Shown: piece after piece, positions 32,953 through 44,200 of the stretch
Layout: each line of letters opens with the position of its first letter
Position numbering within the stretch: the first letter of the stretch is position 1
DNA from: Hymenopus coronatus
Lineage: Eukaryota > Arthropoda > Insecta > Mantodea > Hymenopodidae
Assembly: GCA_030762935.1 (NCBI GenBank)
Contig: CM060899.1
Span: 17,653,001 to 17,717,000, forward strand
Direction of reading: 5' to 3'
DNA length: 64,000 nucleotides
Notes under the pieces: generated by a model
Database searches by the model: none
The model's input: only the letters and a program-made list of their open reading frames with translations
What the model was told of the DNA's origin: nothing
Program-made: the position numbers and the translations under genes

Positions 32953-34012
32953 TTACAGAAGATGTTCAAAATGTGCACCTCCTGCTTGAATACAGACCTC
33001 ATATTGATGTCTCATTGACCTGCGAACACGATCCCAAACTCCAGGAGTATTGCGTATGTCCTCACAACTTGCCACGATTCGATTCCGAAGGGATTCCAAA
33101 TCCGGCACCGGAGACGAATAAACCAATGATTTTAAATGGCCCCACAAGTAGAAATCGAGAGGGTTCAGATCAGGTGAGCGTGGGGGCCAAGCAATTGGGC
33201 CACCTCTACCTATCCATCGATCAGGAAACCTTCGATCCAAGTACCGGCGAGCCGTAAGACTGAAGTGTGTACGAGCGCCATCATGCAAGAAGTGAATGTG
33301 TTGATGATTGATCAGTGGAGTGTCTTCGAAAACGTCAGGTATGGTGTTTTCCAGGAAGTTAGTGTACGCCTGCCCCGTAAGTCTGTTTACAAGTACATGG
33401 GGTCCAACTAATCGATCACCAATGATATCGGTCCACATGTTGAGGGAGAGCCTTACCTGGTGATGAGATAGTTGCACGTGGGTTTTCATGCGACCATACA
33501 TGCTGATTGTGGAAATTTGTTATGCCATCTCTTGTGAACTCTGCTTCATCTGTAAATAATACGACGGCAGAAAAGTTTGGATTTACACCACACTGCTGCA
33601 AGAACCACTGACAGAACTTAACTCGTGCAGGGTAATCTGCTGGTGACAGGGCCTGTACACGTTGCAAATGATAAGGATACAATTGATACTCGTTCAACAG
33701 TCTCCAGACAGTCGTATGAGGAACATTGACTTGCAACGCTAACCGTCGTGTGCTGATAGGAGTCCTGTCCACAGCCTCTAGAACCTCCTGCTGCACTTCT
33801 GGAGTTGTAGATCTTGGTCGTCCCCTTCCCAAACCAGGAGAGGTGAATGCTCCATACTCGCACAGACGGGAATGGAGACGTACAAATGTCTTCCGATCTG
33901 GACATTGCCGCTGTGGGTACCTTTCCTGGTACAAACGACGAACCAGCGCAGCATTGCCGTCCGCCTTACCGTACATGAAGTGTATCTCTGCCAGCTCCTG
34001 ATTTGAATACAT
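32953..34012 (-). pseudogene. DD41D transposase, one frameshift
   Basis: Two overlapping frames together span a transposase of about 350 residues. The start at 34012 opens MYSNQELAEIHFMYGKADGN, a helix-turn-helix of the DUF4817 kind found with arthropod transposases. A second helix-turn-helix-like segment follows a GRGRPRSTTPEV linker (STRRLALQVNVPHTTVWRLL). Catalytic motifs are LFTDEAEF (first Asp), HFLHDGART (second Asp) and SPDLNPLDFYLWG (third Asp). I count 41 residues between the second and third, which is the DD41D spacing of rosa-type elements rather than mariner DD34D or Tc1 DD34E. The frame shifts by one base around 33465-33480, after ENPRATI and before SHHQVRLSLNMW. No other lesion is obvious. 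Stop at 32953. Confidence 0.9.
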
Positions 34013-34140
34013 GTCGCACAGTCTTAACGCCTAAAGAACACTGAATGTAACCTTCCTCAGAATGAACTATCAGAGCGCCCTCCTAATGTCTCCTTTGACG
34101 GCAAAGACCTGCGGAAGGAAAAACGTTTCAGTGAATTCCA

Positions 34141-34262
34141 ATGTTGTGAAGGCCATAACTCGGAAATGAAGCATTTCCGGACATGAATATTTTGATTGTC
34201 TACAGGTGGGACTTTCAATGTTGTAAAGGCCATAACTCGGAAATGAAGCATTTCCGGACACA
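34141..34262. repeat. 77-bp duplication in the right end of the DD41D element
   Basis: 'caatgttgtgaaggccataa' with 'ctcggaaatgaagcatttcc' at 34139 recurs at 34216 (step 77 bp). The left end has a single copy. Each copy contains the inverted pair GGAAATG...CATTTCC. Confidence 0.85.
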
Positions 34263-34988
34263 TGTTATAATGAACTATTTTGATTGTCTTCATGTGGGAA
34301 ATACATACCTGAAATTATGCCCCGTATTTTTGAAACAGCCTGTATATTTCAGACACAACTAAAACTAATAACAATGAATACCTCAAAAACGGTAAACTCC
34401 ACGAGAAGAATGTATATGACATAACTTGTGTATTTTAAAAATACCTAAATTTTTTGTATAGTAAGCTTTTGTCTATCTCTTACGGTTTACTAGTTATGCC
34501 AAATTGAGCAAAATTCATCCAGAATAAACAGGTCTTCAGAAGCTATTCCCAGAAAATTCAAGGTACACATTTTGTTTGTTAGGTAAATATCTTTAATATA
34601 TGCTATTTTAATCAAAATCGTTTGAAAATCAAAATTTTCGAAAAAAAATCCATGTAAAGGGTAGTTTTGTGGTGGGGGTTTTTTCTCAAAATCTCGTGTC
34701 GCATCCCTGGAAGATACTAAACTTAAATGCCAAGTGTAGTGTTTTAGCTACTTTTCGTTTCTGAGTTATCGTGTTCACAGACACACGGACACACGGACAT
34801 ACGGACACACACACACGGACCTTTTTCTGAAAATGCTTTTTTTTTTTTTTTTTTTTTTTTTTTGATAAAAGGGGCCCTAAAACATGTATTTCCGGTGAAA
34901 TCTCGGTATCGAATTTTTGGGTGGAATACAATACTTCTCTATCCCTATGTACATTGTACATATGGGGCTAGAGAAAGTAAAAATAAAA

Positions 34989-35499
34989 TCTGGTGTGTTC
35001 CATTCACATGACTTTCTCTACATCTCTGCCACAAAGTATTGTTAAAAAGCTTATGCTTCTATTTACTTCATGCTGAACGAGAAAAGCTTTTGTCTTGCAT
35101 AACTGGTAAACCGTATGAGACGGTCATTCAGAATGAAGAGGTCTTCAGAAACTGTTGCCAGAAAATTCAAGATTGACATTTTAATTGTGATGCAAATATA
35201 TTTAACATACGTAATTTAATTATAATTTTAGAAACCTTTTTATGTAAAGTGTAGTAAGGGGTGGAGGATTTTCCTCAAAAACTTCGTGCCGCATCCCTAG
35301 AAGATACTAAATTTAAATACCAAGTTAGGCATGCGACAGCTTTACGAGTTATCGTGTTTATGTCACATGCACATACACAGAGGGACCTTTTTCTAAAAGA
35401 TGTTTTTTTTTTTATTTACAGGTTACCTTAAAGTGTAATACCGGTGAATTTTCTAAGTGGAATACAACATCTTCTCTACCTTTGTATAAATTAACATGT
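34989..35499 (+). mobile_element. Element H, deleted middle
   Basis: TCTGGTGTGTTCCATTCACA jumps from 'gctgaacgagaaaag' to 'cttgcataactggtaaaccg'. The R part is diverged ('cttctctacctttgtataaat'). Confidence 0.75.
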
Positions 35500-35708
35500 A
35501 TTATTACGTAGTGTACACAGAAGATATGGTATTCCACCCAAAAATTCAATACCTAGATTTTACCAAAAATAGGTGTTTTGAGAGCTCCTGAGACCATAAA
35601 ATGCATTTTTAGAAAAAAAGGTCGGTGTTTGAGGTTGCGTGTCTGACTGTGGACAGCATAGTTCAGAAACAAAAACACCACGAAATACCAAATGTGGTAT
35701 TTAAGATG
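35500..35708 (-). mobile_element. Element H, R-end piece
   Basis: 'ttacgtagtgtacacagaag' to 'ccaaatgtggtatttaagat', breaking off at the internal palindrome. Confidence 0.7.
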
Positions 35709-35713
35709 TTATT

Positions 35714-36593
35714 ACTTTCTCTATACGTGCTATGTACATAGTGTATAGAGAAGGTATTGCACTCCACCAAAAAATTCGATACCGAGATTTCACCACAAAT
35801 ATGTGTTTTGATATCTCCTGTATCCAAAAAAAGTATTTTCAGAAAAAGGTTCATGTGTGTGTCCATGTGTCCCTGTGTCTGTGTGTCTGTGTGTCCGAGT
35901 GTCTGTGAACACGATAACTCAGAAACGAAAAGTCGGTAAAATACCAAACTTGGTATTTAAGTTTAGTATCTTCTTGGGATGCGACAGGAAGATTTTGAGA
36001 AAAATCCCCCTACCCCAAACTACACTTTACATGGTATTTTTTCGAACATTTTTATTTTTTAAAAAATGGCTCTAACGATTTTGTTTAAAATATCGTATAT
36101 TGAAGATATTTAGCTGATAAATAAAATGTATATTTTGAATTTTCTGGGAATAGCCTCTGAAGGCTACTTTATTCTGAGTTAATTTTACGGAATTTTCCAT
36201 AACTGCTAAACCATAAGAGATGGACAAAAACTTATCACACAACAAATGTAGAGCACTTTAAAACACACAACTTATGCTCTAAACATTTTTCCGTGGAGTT
36301 GTTTGTTTTTGAGATATTCCTTGTTTTTGGAATCAGCTATAAAAAACTTAAACTTTTTTCATATAGGACTTTGTGAAATCGTGTCCATACAAACAAAGGA
36401 ACCAGCTTTTGACTATTTGTATAACCTATGGTATTCTCTTATTTCGCTTCTATTTACAAGGAAGCATGTAATAATAATGTTTCTGCTAATGTTTTCTCGA
36501 ATAGCATGAAGTAAATAGAAATATAAGGTTTTTAAAAATAATTTATTGCAGAGATGTAGAGAAAGTCATGTGAATGGAACACATCAGATTTTT
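35714..36593 (-). mobile_element. Element H, full length
   Basis: ACTTTCTCTATACGTGCTAT to 'gaacacatcagatttttaaa', about 880 bp. The longest TG/CCG microsatellite in a minus copy is at 35848-35905 (repeats of GTGTCC and TGTGTCTG). The L end is the 'gagatgtagagaaag' type. Confidence 0.93.
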
Positions 36594-36764
36594 AAAGGAT
36601 TTGTCTATGGCTTTTGAGTACTACCTTTTCTCACTTCTGCTTTATAAGAACTAATACAACTATTCTTACAGTTACTTATCTGGATTACCACTAAGTAGAT
36701 AAACGAATAATCTTTTCAACAATAGTTTGTAGTCAAAATCCTAGAATGCAACACATCAGATTTT
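36594..36764 (-). mobile_element. Element H, L-end fragment
   Basis: 'tggcttttgagtactacctt' to 'gcaacacatcagattttt'. Diverged, with its T-run shared with the next R end. Confidence 0.7.
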
Positions 36765-36765
36765 T

Positions 36766-38006
36766 ACTTTCTATAGCCTGTATGTACAGCATACATACTG
36801 GACAGAGAGGGTATTGTATTCCACCCAAAAATTCGATGTCCAGATTTCACCGGAAATATATGTTTTGGTGTCCCCTGAGTCCGAGAAGAGCAGTTTTAGA
36901 AAAAGGTCCATGTGTGTTTGTGGACAGCATGGCTCAAACATGAAAAATCGGTTAAATACCAAACTTGGTGTTTAAGTTCAGTATTTTTCAAGGATACGAC
37001 ACAATTATTTTCAAGAAAATCCCTACCCTAATTACTCCTTGTGTGGAAATGTTTTGAACATTTTTATTTTGATATACTGTATATTACAGGTATTCACATC
37101 AGAAATAAAATGTATATTTTGAATTTCCTGGAAATAGCCTCTACTATTTCATTTTTACTGAATTTTGCATTTGAGACAGTACATGTCTTACTCCGGGGAA
37201 AATAATTATTCAGAAGAGAAAATATAAATGTACAGTGAGAATGGGAAGGTAGAAAGACTTTTAACACGTATAAGTCGGGGTACAAGATACCGTTACGTCA
37301 GAGCTTTGAACCGAGTGAAGGGGTGAGAATGCCCTACCAGAGGGAACTAATGGAACAGCAAGCAATGCTCTCCGCTGGTCAAGGCGACACTGTTTAAGAC
37401 ACTTGGTGAAGGACCTACGCACAACCAAGAATCCGAGGTGGAGCCGACAAGGCTACCTTTTAATTCTAAGGCACTTGACGAGGAACCCCCGCACAACTAA
37501 GATGTGATTTTAGAGACCCAGGTGGAGCCGCACAGGCTACCATTTAATTGTGAGGCACTTGGGGCAGAGCCTTGGCAGAACCCGCCCCCGGGATACGCAC
37601 CCGATCCTGCCCCACATTACAGCTAAACCGTAAAAAAATGTAAATCTTGTTAAAACGCATATTTTATGTCATATACGTTTTTCTTGCAGTGTTAACCGTT
37701 TTCGAGATATTCATTGCTATTGTTTTATGTTTTAAACTAATTAGCTTTTTTCAAATGGGAGCATGCAAAGCCAACCGAGCCTCAATTGGTTTACATAGCG
37801 ACCAGCTTATAAAAGATTTGCCTATCGCTTTAACCTAATATATTCCTTTAATTCCCTACTACTTACAAATAAATAAGTAATAAGACCAATTCTGCTAGTA
37901 TTGATCTAGATTAGCATAACGTAGATAAAAGAATAACCTTATGTAAGTAAATGTTTGTTTGTGGAACAGCTAGAGAAAGTTATATGAATGGAACACATCA
38001 GATTTT
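36766..38006 (-). mobile_element. Element H split by a 448-bp insertion
   Basis: ACTTTCTATAGCCTGTATGT, with a hairpin 'tgtatgtacagcatacatac'. The body is intact to 'gaattttgcat' (37171) and resumes 'agctaaaccgtaaaa' (37620). The L end 'gaacacatcagatttttac' joins directly to the next copy. Confidence 0.85.
37172..37619. mobile_element. Insertion containing a 70-85 bp tandem repeat
   Basis: Foreign to H. The segment 37395-37580 holds two and a half repeats of a unit of about 70-85 bp: 'gcacttg..gaggaac', 'cgcacaactaag', 'aggtggagccgcacaggcta', 'ttaattgtgag'. The longer copy has a 'atgtgattttagagaccc' extension. The right part is C-rich ('gaacccgcccccgggatacg'). No coding frame, and no identity I can name. 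Confidence 0.5.
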
Positions 38007-38007
38007 T

Positions 38008-38872
38008 ACCTTCTCTATACGCATTATGTACATAGTGTATAGAGAAGGTATTGCACTCCACCAAAAATTCGATACCGAGATTTCACCGGAAATATATGTT
38101 TTAGGGTCCCCTGTATTCAAAAAAAGTATTTTCAGAAAAAGGTCAGTGTTTGTGTGTCCGTGTGTCTGAACACCATAACTCAAAAACGAAAAGTCGGTAA
38201 AATACCAAACTTGGTATTTAAGTTTTACATCTTCCAGGGATGCGACACGAAGATTTTGAGAAAAATCCCCCACCCCAAACTACACTTTGCATGGAACTGT
38301 TTTCGAAAATTTTGATTTTCTACAAAATTACCTTAACGATTTTGATTAAAATGTCGTATATTAAAGATATTTACCTGACAAATAAGATGTTTATTTTGAA
38401 TTTTCTGGGAATAGCCTCTGAAGACTACTTTATTCTGGGTCAATTTTACGGAATTTTGCATAACTGTTAAACCGTAAGAGATGGACAAAAACTTACCACA
38501 CAACAAATGTAGAGCACCTTAAAACACACACTTTATATTATATACATTTTTTTCGTGGAGTTGGTTGTTTTTGGGAATTCCTTGTTTTTGGTTTCAGCTA
38601 TAAAAAACCTACTTTTCTCATACAGGACTTTGTGAACTCGTGTCCATATAAACAAAGGAACTTCAGTCACATAGCAACCAGCTTTTGACCATCACTTTAA
38701 CCTATGGTACTCCCTTATTTCGCTCCTACTTACAGGGAAGCACGTAATAAGACAATTTCTGCTAATTTTTTTTCTCGATTAGCATGAAGTAAATAGAAGC
38801 ATATGCTTTTTAACAATAATTTATTGCAGAATTGTAGAAAAAGTCATGTGAATGGAACACATCAGATTTTTC
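38008..38872 (-). mobile_element. Element H, full length reference copy (minus)
   Basis: ACCTTCTCTATACGCATTAT to 'gaacacatcagatttt', 865 bp, with every block present and few substitutions relative to 27564-28414. Either could seed a consensus. Confidence 0.93.
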
Positions 38873-38904
38873 TGAAAAGAAGAAGCAAGAAGCTTGCTTT
38901 TAAA

Positions 38905-38944
38905 TCAGCTGCAGAAAGTCATGTGAGTGTAACACATCAGATTT
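38905..38944 (-). mobile_element. Stub of H L end
   Basis: 'gcagaaagtcatgtgagtgt' then 'aacacatcagatttt', 40 bp only. Confidence 0.6.
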
Positions 38945-39411
38945 TACTGAAATGTTTTCCATAGGTTGAAGATCATAAAGTATAAGATTTCCGAAATTGT
39001 CATTCGTGCTTTCCACAAGAATAGGTTCATTTGTTTCTTCCTTGGGGCTATTTCGGTGGGCATACGAAATGCTATGAGAGAGAGAAAAAAGATGAATATT
39101 TACATTAATAAAATAAACGCATAATAATTCAAAATATGACGTTTAACGAAGCAAGAGGGGTTGATATGAATTTCAACCTCTTTTATAAAATGTGAAAATC
39201 ACACATTTGATATAAATGTGAGCTTAACCATACATAGCTGCCGCGGTTATAAAAAATTCATCATCCCAAAGAGTTTCGCGTTTTAAATATGTTTGATAAA
39301 GTGAAAGCGGGAGAAAGGGCGACCGTCACACGCTGGGCATACAGAGTTTGTTATACACACGACAGCGTGTCTATTAAACACGGGCTTCTGCAGTCCGGGT
39401 ACAGCCGCGCC
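38945..39411. other. Spacer before minisatellite
   Basis: About 470 bp with no H sequence and no gene recognised. 'aacaagaggggttgatatgaa', 'ttcaacctcttttataaaat' and similar pieces form weak inverted repeats around 39150-39190. Confidence 0.4.
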
Positions 39412-42400
39412 AAAAGTTGACCACCTCTCACCACTTACCTGCTTCACACTATCAGGTACCAAAAGTTTATACACCCCTCTCCTCACCCCTTACCTGCTTC
39501 TCACTATCAGGTACAGCCTCACCAAAAGTTTATACACCCCTCTCCTCACCCCTTACCTGCTTCTCACTATCAGGTACAGCCGCGCCAAAAGTTGACCACC
39601 TCTCACCACTTACCTGCTTCACACTATCAGGTACCAAAAGTTTATACACCCCTCTCCTCTCCCCTTACCAGCTTCTCACTATCAGGTACAGCCGCGCCAA
39701 AAGTTGACCACCTCTCACCACTTACCTGCTTCACACCATCAGGTACCAAAAGTTTATACACCCCTCTCCTCTCCCCTTACCAGCTTCTCGCCATCAGGTA
39801 CAGTCTTGCCAAAAGTTTACCACCTCTCACCACTTACCTGCTTCACACCATCAGGTACCAAAAGTTTATACACCCTCTCCTTTCCCCTTTATCGCTTCTC
39901 ACCATCAGGTACAGCCTCACCAAAAGTTTACCACCTCTCACCACTTACCAGCTTCTCGCCATCAGGTACAGTCTTGCCAAAAGTTTACCACCTCTCACCA
40001 CTTACCTGCTTCACACCATCAGGTACCAAAAGTTTATACACCGCTCTCCTCTCCCCTTACCAGCTTCTCGCCATCAGGTACAGTCTTGCCAAAAGTTTAC
40101 CACCTCCTACCACTTACCTGCTTCACACCATCAGGTACCAAAAGTTTATACACCCCTCTCCTTTCCCCTTTATCGCTTCTCACCATCAGGTACAGCCTCA
40201 CCAAAAGTTTACCACCTCTCACCACTTACCAGCTTCTCGCCATCAGGTACAGTCTTGCCAAAAGTTTACCACCTCTCACCACTTACCTGCTTCACACCAT
40301 CAGGTACCAAAAGTTTATACACCCCTCTCCTCTCCCCTTACCAGCTTCTCACTATCTAGTACAGCCTCACCAAAAGTTTACACACCCCTCTCCTCTCCCC
40401 TTACCAGCTTCTCACTATCAGGTACAGCCTCACCAAAAGTTTATACACCCCTCTCCTCTCCCCTTACCAGCTTCTCACTATCAGGTACAGCCTCACCAAA
40501 AGTTTATACACCTCTCTCCTCTCCCCTTACCTGCTTCTCACTATCAGGTACAGCCTCACCAAAAGTTTACACACCTCTCTCCTCTCCCCTTACCAGCTTC
40601 TCACTATCAGGTACAGCCTCACCAAAAGTTTATGCACCCCTCTCCTCTCCCCTTACCAGCTTCTCATCATCAGGTACAGCCTTGCCAAAAGTTTACACAC
40701 CCCTCTCCTCTCCACTTAGCAGCTTCTCACTATCAGGTACAGCCTCACCAAAAGTTTATACACCCCTCTCCTCTCCCCTTACCAGCTTCTCACTATCTGG
40801 TACAGCCTCACCAAAAGTTTACACACCCCTCTCCTCTCCACTTACTAGCTTCTCACTATCAGGTACAGCCTCACCAAAAGTTTACACACCTCTCTCCTCT
40901 CCACTTACCAGCTTCTCACTATCAGGTACAGCCTCACCAAAAGTTTACACACCCCTCTCCTCTCCCTTTACCCGCTTCTCACTATCAGGTACAGCCTCAC
41001 CAAAAGTTTACACACCTCTCTCCTCTCCACTTACCAGCTTCTCACTATCAGGTACAGCCTCACCAAAAGTTTACACACCCCTCCCCTCTCCCCTTAGGAG
41101 CTTCTCACTATCAGGTACAGCCTCACCAAAAGTTTACACACCCCTCTCCTCTCCCCTTACCTGCTTCTCACCATCAGGTAAAGCCTCACCAAAAGTTTAC
41201 ACACCTCTCTCCTCTCCCCTTACCTGCTTCTCACCATCAGGTACAGCCTCACCAAAAGTTTACACACCCCTCTCCTCTCCCCTTACCAGCTTCTCACCAT
41301 CAGGTACAGCCTCACCAAAAGTTTACACACCCCTCTCCTCTCCACTTACCTGCTTCTCGCCATCACGTACAGCCTCACCAAAAGTTTATACACCCCTCTC
41401 CTCTCCCCTTACCTGCTTCTCACCATCAGGTACAGCCTCACCAAAAGTTTACACACCCCTCTCCTCTCCCCTTACCTGTTTCTCACCATCAGGTACAGCC
41501 TCACCAAAAGTTTACATACCTCTCTCCTCTCCTCTCCCCTTACCTGTTTCTCACTATCTGGTACAGCCTCACCAAAAGTTTATACACCTCTCTCCTCTCC
41601 CCTTACCTGTTTCTCACTATCTGGTAAAGCCTCACCAAAAGTTTACACACCTCTCTCCTCTCCCCTTACCAGCTTCTCACTATCAGGTACAGCCTCACCA
41701 AAAGTTTACACACCCCTCTCCTCTCCACTTACCTGCTTCTCGCCATCACGTACAGCCTCACCAAAAGTTTATACACCCCTCTCCTCTCCCCTTACCTGCT
41801 TCTCACCATCAGGTACAGCCTCACCAAAAGTTTACACACCCCTCTCCTCTCCCCTTACCTGTTTCTCACCATCAGGTACAGCCTCACCAAAAGTTTACAT
41901 ACCTCTCTCCTCTCCTCTCCCCTTACCTGTTTCTCACTATCTGGTACAGCCTCACCAAAAGTTTATACACCTCTCTCCTCTCCCCTTACCTGTTTCTCAC
42001 TATCTGGTAAAGCCTCACCAAAAGTTTACACACCTCTCTCCTCTCCCCTTACCAGCTTCTCACTATCAGGTACAGCCTCACCAAAAGTTTACACACCTCT
42101 CTCCTCTCCCCTTACCTGCTGCTCACTATCTGGTACAGCCTTGCCAAAAGTTTACACACATCTCTCCTCTCCCCTTACCTGCTTCTCACCATTAGGTACA
42201 GCCTCACCAAAAGTTTACACACCTCTCTCCTCTCCACTTACCTGCTTCTCACTCTCTGGTACAGCCTCACCAAAATTTTATACACCCCTCTCCTCTCCCC
42301 TTACCTGCTTCTCACCATTAGGTACAGCCTCACCAAAAGTTTACACACCTCTCTCCTCTCCCCTTACCTGCTTCTCACTATCTGGTACAGCCTCACCAAA

Positions 42401-43265
42401 ATTTTATACACCCCTCTCCTCTCCCCTTACCTGCTTCTCACTATGTGGTACAGCCTCACCAAAATTTTATACACCCCTCTCCTCTCCCCTTACCTGCTTC
42501 TCACTATCTGGTGCAGCCTCACCAAAAGTTTACACACCCCTCTCCTCTCCACTTACCAGCTTCTCACTATCTGGTACAGCCTCACCAAAAGTTTACACAC
42601 CTCTCTCCTCTCCCCTTACCTGCTTCTCACTATCTGGTACAGCCTCACCAAAATTTTATACACCCCTCTCCTCTCCCCTTACCTGCTTCTCACTATCTGG
42701 TACAGCCTCACCAAAAGTTTACACACCTCTCTCCTCTCCCCTTACCTGCTTCTCACTATCTGGTACAGCCTTGCCAAAAGTTTACACACCCCTCTCCTCT
42801 CCCCTTACCTGCTTCTCACTATCTGGTACAGCCTCACCAAAATTTTATACACCCCTCTCCTCTCCCCTTACCTGCTTCTCACTATCTGGTACAGCCTCAC
42901 CAAAAGTTTACACACCCCTCTCCTCTCCACTTACCAGCTTCTCACTATCTGGTACAGCCTCACCAAAAGTTTACACACCTCTCTCCTCTCCCTTTACCTG
43001 CTTCTCACTATCTGGTACAGCCTCACCAAAATTTTATACACCCCTCTCCTCTCCCCTTACCTGCTTCCCACTATCTGGTACAGCCTCACCAAAAGTTTAC
43101 ACACCTCTCTCCTCTCCCTTTACCTGCTTCTCACTATCAGGTACAGCCTCACCAAAAGTTTACACACCTCTCTCCTCTCCCCTTACCTGCTTCTCACCAT
43201 CAGGTACAGCCTCACCAAAAGTTTAAATACCTCCTTCCTCTCCACTTACCCGCTTCTAACCATTA
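39412..43265. repeat. 63-bp minisatellite, about 60 units, with higher-order structure
   Basis: The main unit is CAGCCTCACCAAAAGTTTAC, then 'acacctctctcctctcccct', then 'taccagcttctcactatcag' and GTA, 63 bp. The first 0.9 kb mixes units of 49, 57 and 63 bp that carry 'ccacctctcaccactta'. From about 40360 the 63-bp unit dominates. The segments near 41303-41713 and 41686-42096 are the same sequence 383 bp apart (six units plus a 5-bp CTCCT expansion). From 42272 to 43028 an 'aaaattttatac' variant recurs at 126, 63, 189, 189 and 189 bp, a three-unit period. Because 63 is divisible by 3 and the unit lacks stops, long frames (39704-42010 and others) stay open in several phases. I treat them as non-coding. 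Confidence 0.95.
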
Positions 43266-43311
43266 AATACACAACAACTTACGTTCCGTGGCTTTTATTT
43301 TATATACAATT

Positions 43312-43422
43312 ACTTTCTCTAACACGTGAGTATAGTTTCCGTGAAGTTATTGTGCTCCACTAAAAATTCTATACAGAGATTTACCCGAAAATGCATGCTT
43401 TGGGGAACCCAGATCCAAAACG
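43312..43422 (-). mobile_element. Element H, R-end fragment
   Basis: ACTTTCTCTAACACGTGAGT to 'aacccagatccaaaacg', with a degraded hairpin. Confidence 0.65.
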
Positions 43423-43684
43423 TCTGATATGTTCCATTCGCATGCACAATTTTTTTTTTTTTCATGTCAAGTATTGTTTGGGGTGCGGGGATTTTCCTCA
43501 TAATCTTCGGGTCGCATCCTTGGAAGACATTAAACTTAAATAGCCAGTTTGTTATATTATTGAGTTTTCATTTTTGAGTTATCGTGTTCATATACAAACA
43601 CATACGGGCCTTTTTCTATAATTGTTGTTTGGTTACAAGGGGTAGAGTGTAATCCCATGTATCAAGTGCTATGTAGAGAAAGTA
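43423..43684 (+). mobile_element. Element H, L stub joined to R third
   Basis: TCTGATATGTTCCATTCGCA, then a T run (43450-43461), then from 'tcatgtcaagtattg' to 'gctatgtagagaaagta'. A large central deletion separates them. Confidence 0.7.
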
Positions 43685-43734
43685 GAAAGGTAAAATAATC
43701 AAAAGTCAGGAAAAGGGGAGCACGAACTTTTTTG

Positions 43735-43860
43735 CGTTATATAATAACCCCATTCACCTACCAACCAGGGAAAATGGTGGAAAAATCCCTTTTGGAATCG
43801 ACCCTGCTACCTCCCGAATGTGAGTGCCATACTTTACCGCAGAGACACCGCACATTTTTA
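43735..43860 (-). mobile_element. tRNA-like SINE fragment
   Basis: The minus strand reads GTGCGGTGTCTCTGCGGTAA (A-box side) and AGCAGGGTCGATTCC (B box), followed by 'gggatttttccaccattttc'. The spacing suits a tRNA head of about 70 bp. Degenerate. Confidence 0.55.
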
Positions 43861-43892
43861 TAAATGGTCCGTGTGTATGTGTGAGTGAGTGT

Positions 43893-44200
43893 GCGATGTG
43901 CTACATTCACATGACTTTCTCTACCTTTCTACAAACAAACTATTTCTTTTATCTACATGATGCTAATTAAGATAAATACCAGAAATTGTTTTATTATTTA
44001 GTTCCTTATAAATAGAAGGAACATAAACGATACCTTAGGCTAAAGCGACAGTCAGATGTTTAAAAGCAATCGCTATGTACTGTCATTCAAAATTGGTTCT
44101 CTTTTTATGGCCAGGATTAAAACAGAAGAGAGATAAAACGAATGAAGGTTTCCTGTTTGAGAAAAGTATATTTCTTTTAAAATGCGCAGCTCCCTTCGCT
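43893..44200 (+). mobile_element. Element H, L-end piece
   Basis: 'gcgatgtgctacattcacatg' to about 'cctgtttgagaaaagtata', preceded by a minus-type TG microsatellite remnant (43868-43892). Confidence 0.72.

Larger units (their letters stand above)
32786..34342 (-). mobile_element. Tc1/mariner-superfamily DNA transposon, DD41D (rosa-like), 1557 bp
   Basis: The element has terminal inverted repeats beginning CAGGGTGTTTCAAAAATACG on the left and CAGGCTGTTTCAAAAATACG on the right (reverse complement). They match almost perfectly for about 110 bp. It is flanked by TA on both sides (32784-32785 and 34343-34344), the target duplication of this superfamily. It lies inside an H copy, so it arrived later. 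One transposase gene fills the interior on the minus strand. The right subterminal region contains an extra 77-bp tandem copy of the inner repeat. Confidence 0.95.
32509..34978 (+). mobile_element. Element H, full span, host of the DD41D transposon
   Basis: It starts 'acatcacacgactttctctag' (L subfamily of 9258 and 19863). The DD41D element occupies 32786-34342, and H resumes at 34345 ('tttcagacacaactaaaact'). It ends with the second hairpin type ('ctatgtacattgtacatatgg') and 'ctagagaaagtaaaa'. A T run of about 31 bp has grown at 34838-34863, in the place of the usual 7-T run. Confidence 0.88.

Noticed and set aside
33726..34001. 91-codon plus-strand frame
   Set aside because: It is the antisense of the DD41D transposase N-terminal region.
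39704..42010. 768-codon open frame as a repetitive protein gene
   Set aside because: It lies wholly in the 63-bp minisatellite, other phases are equally open, and there is no unique coding flank.
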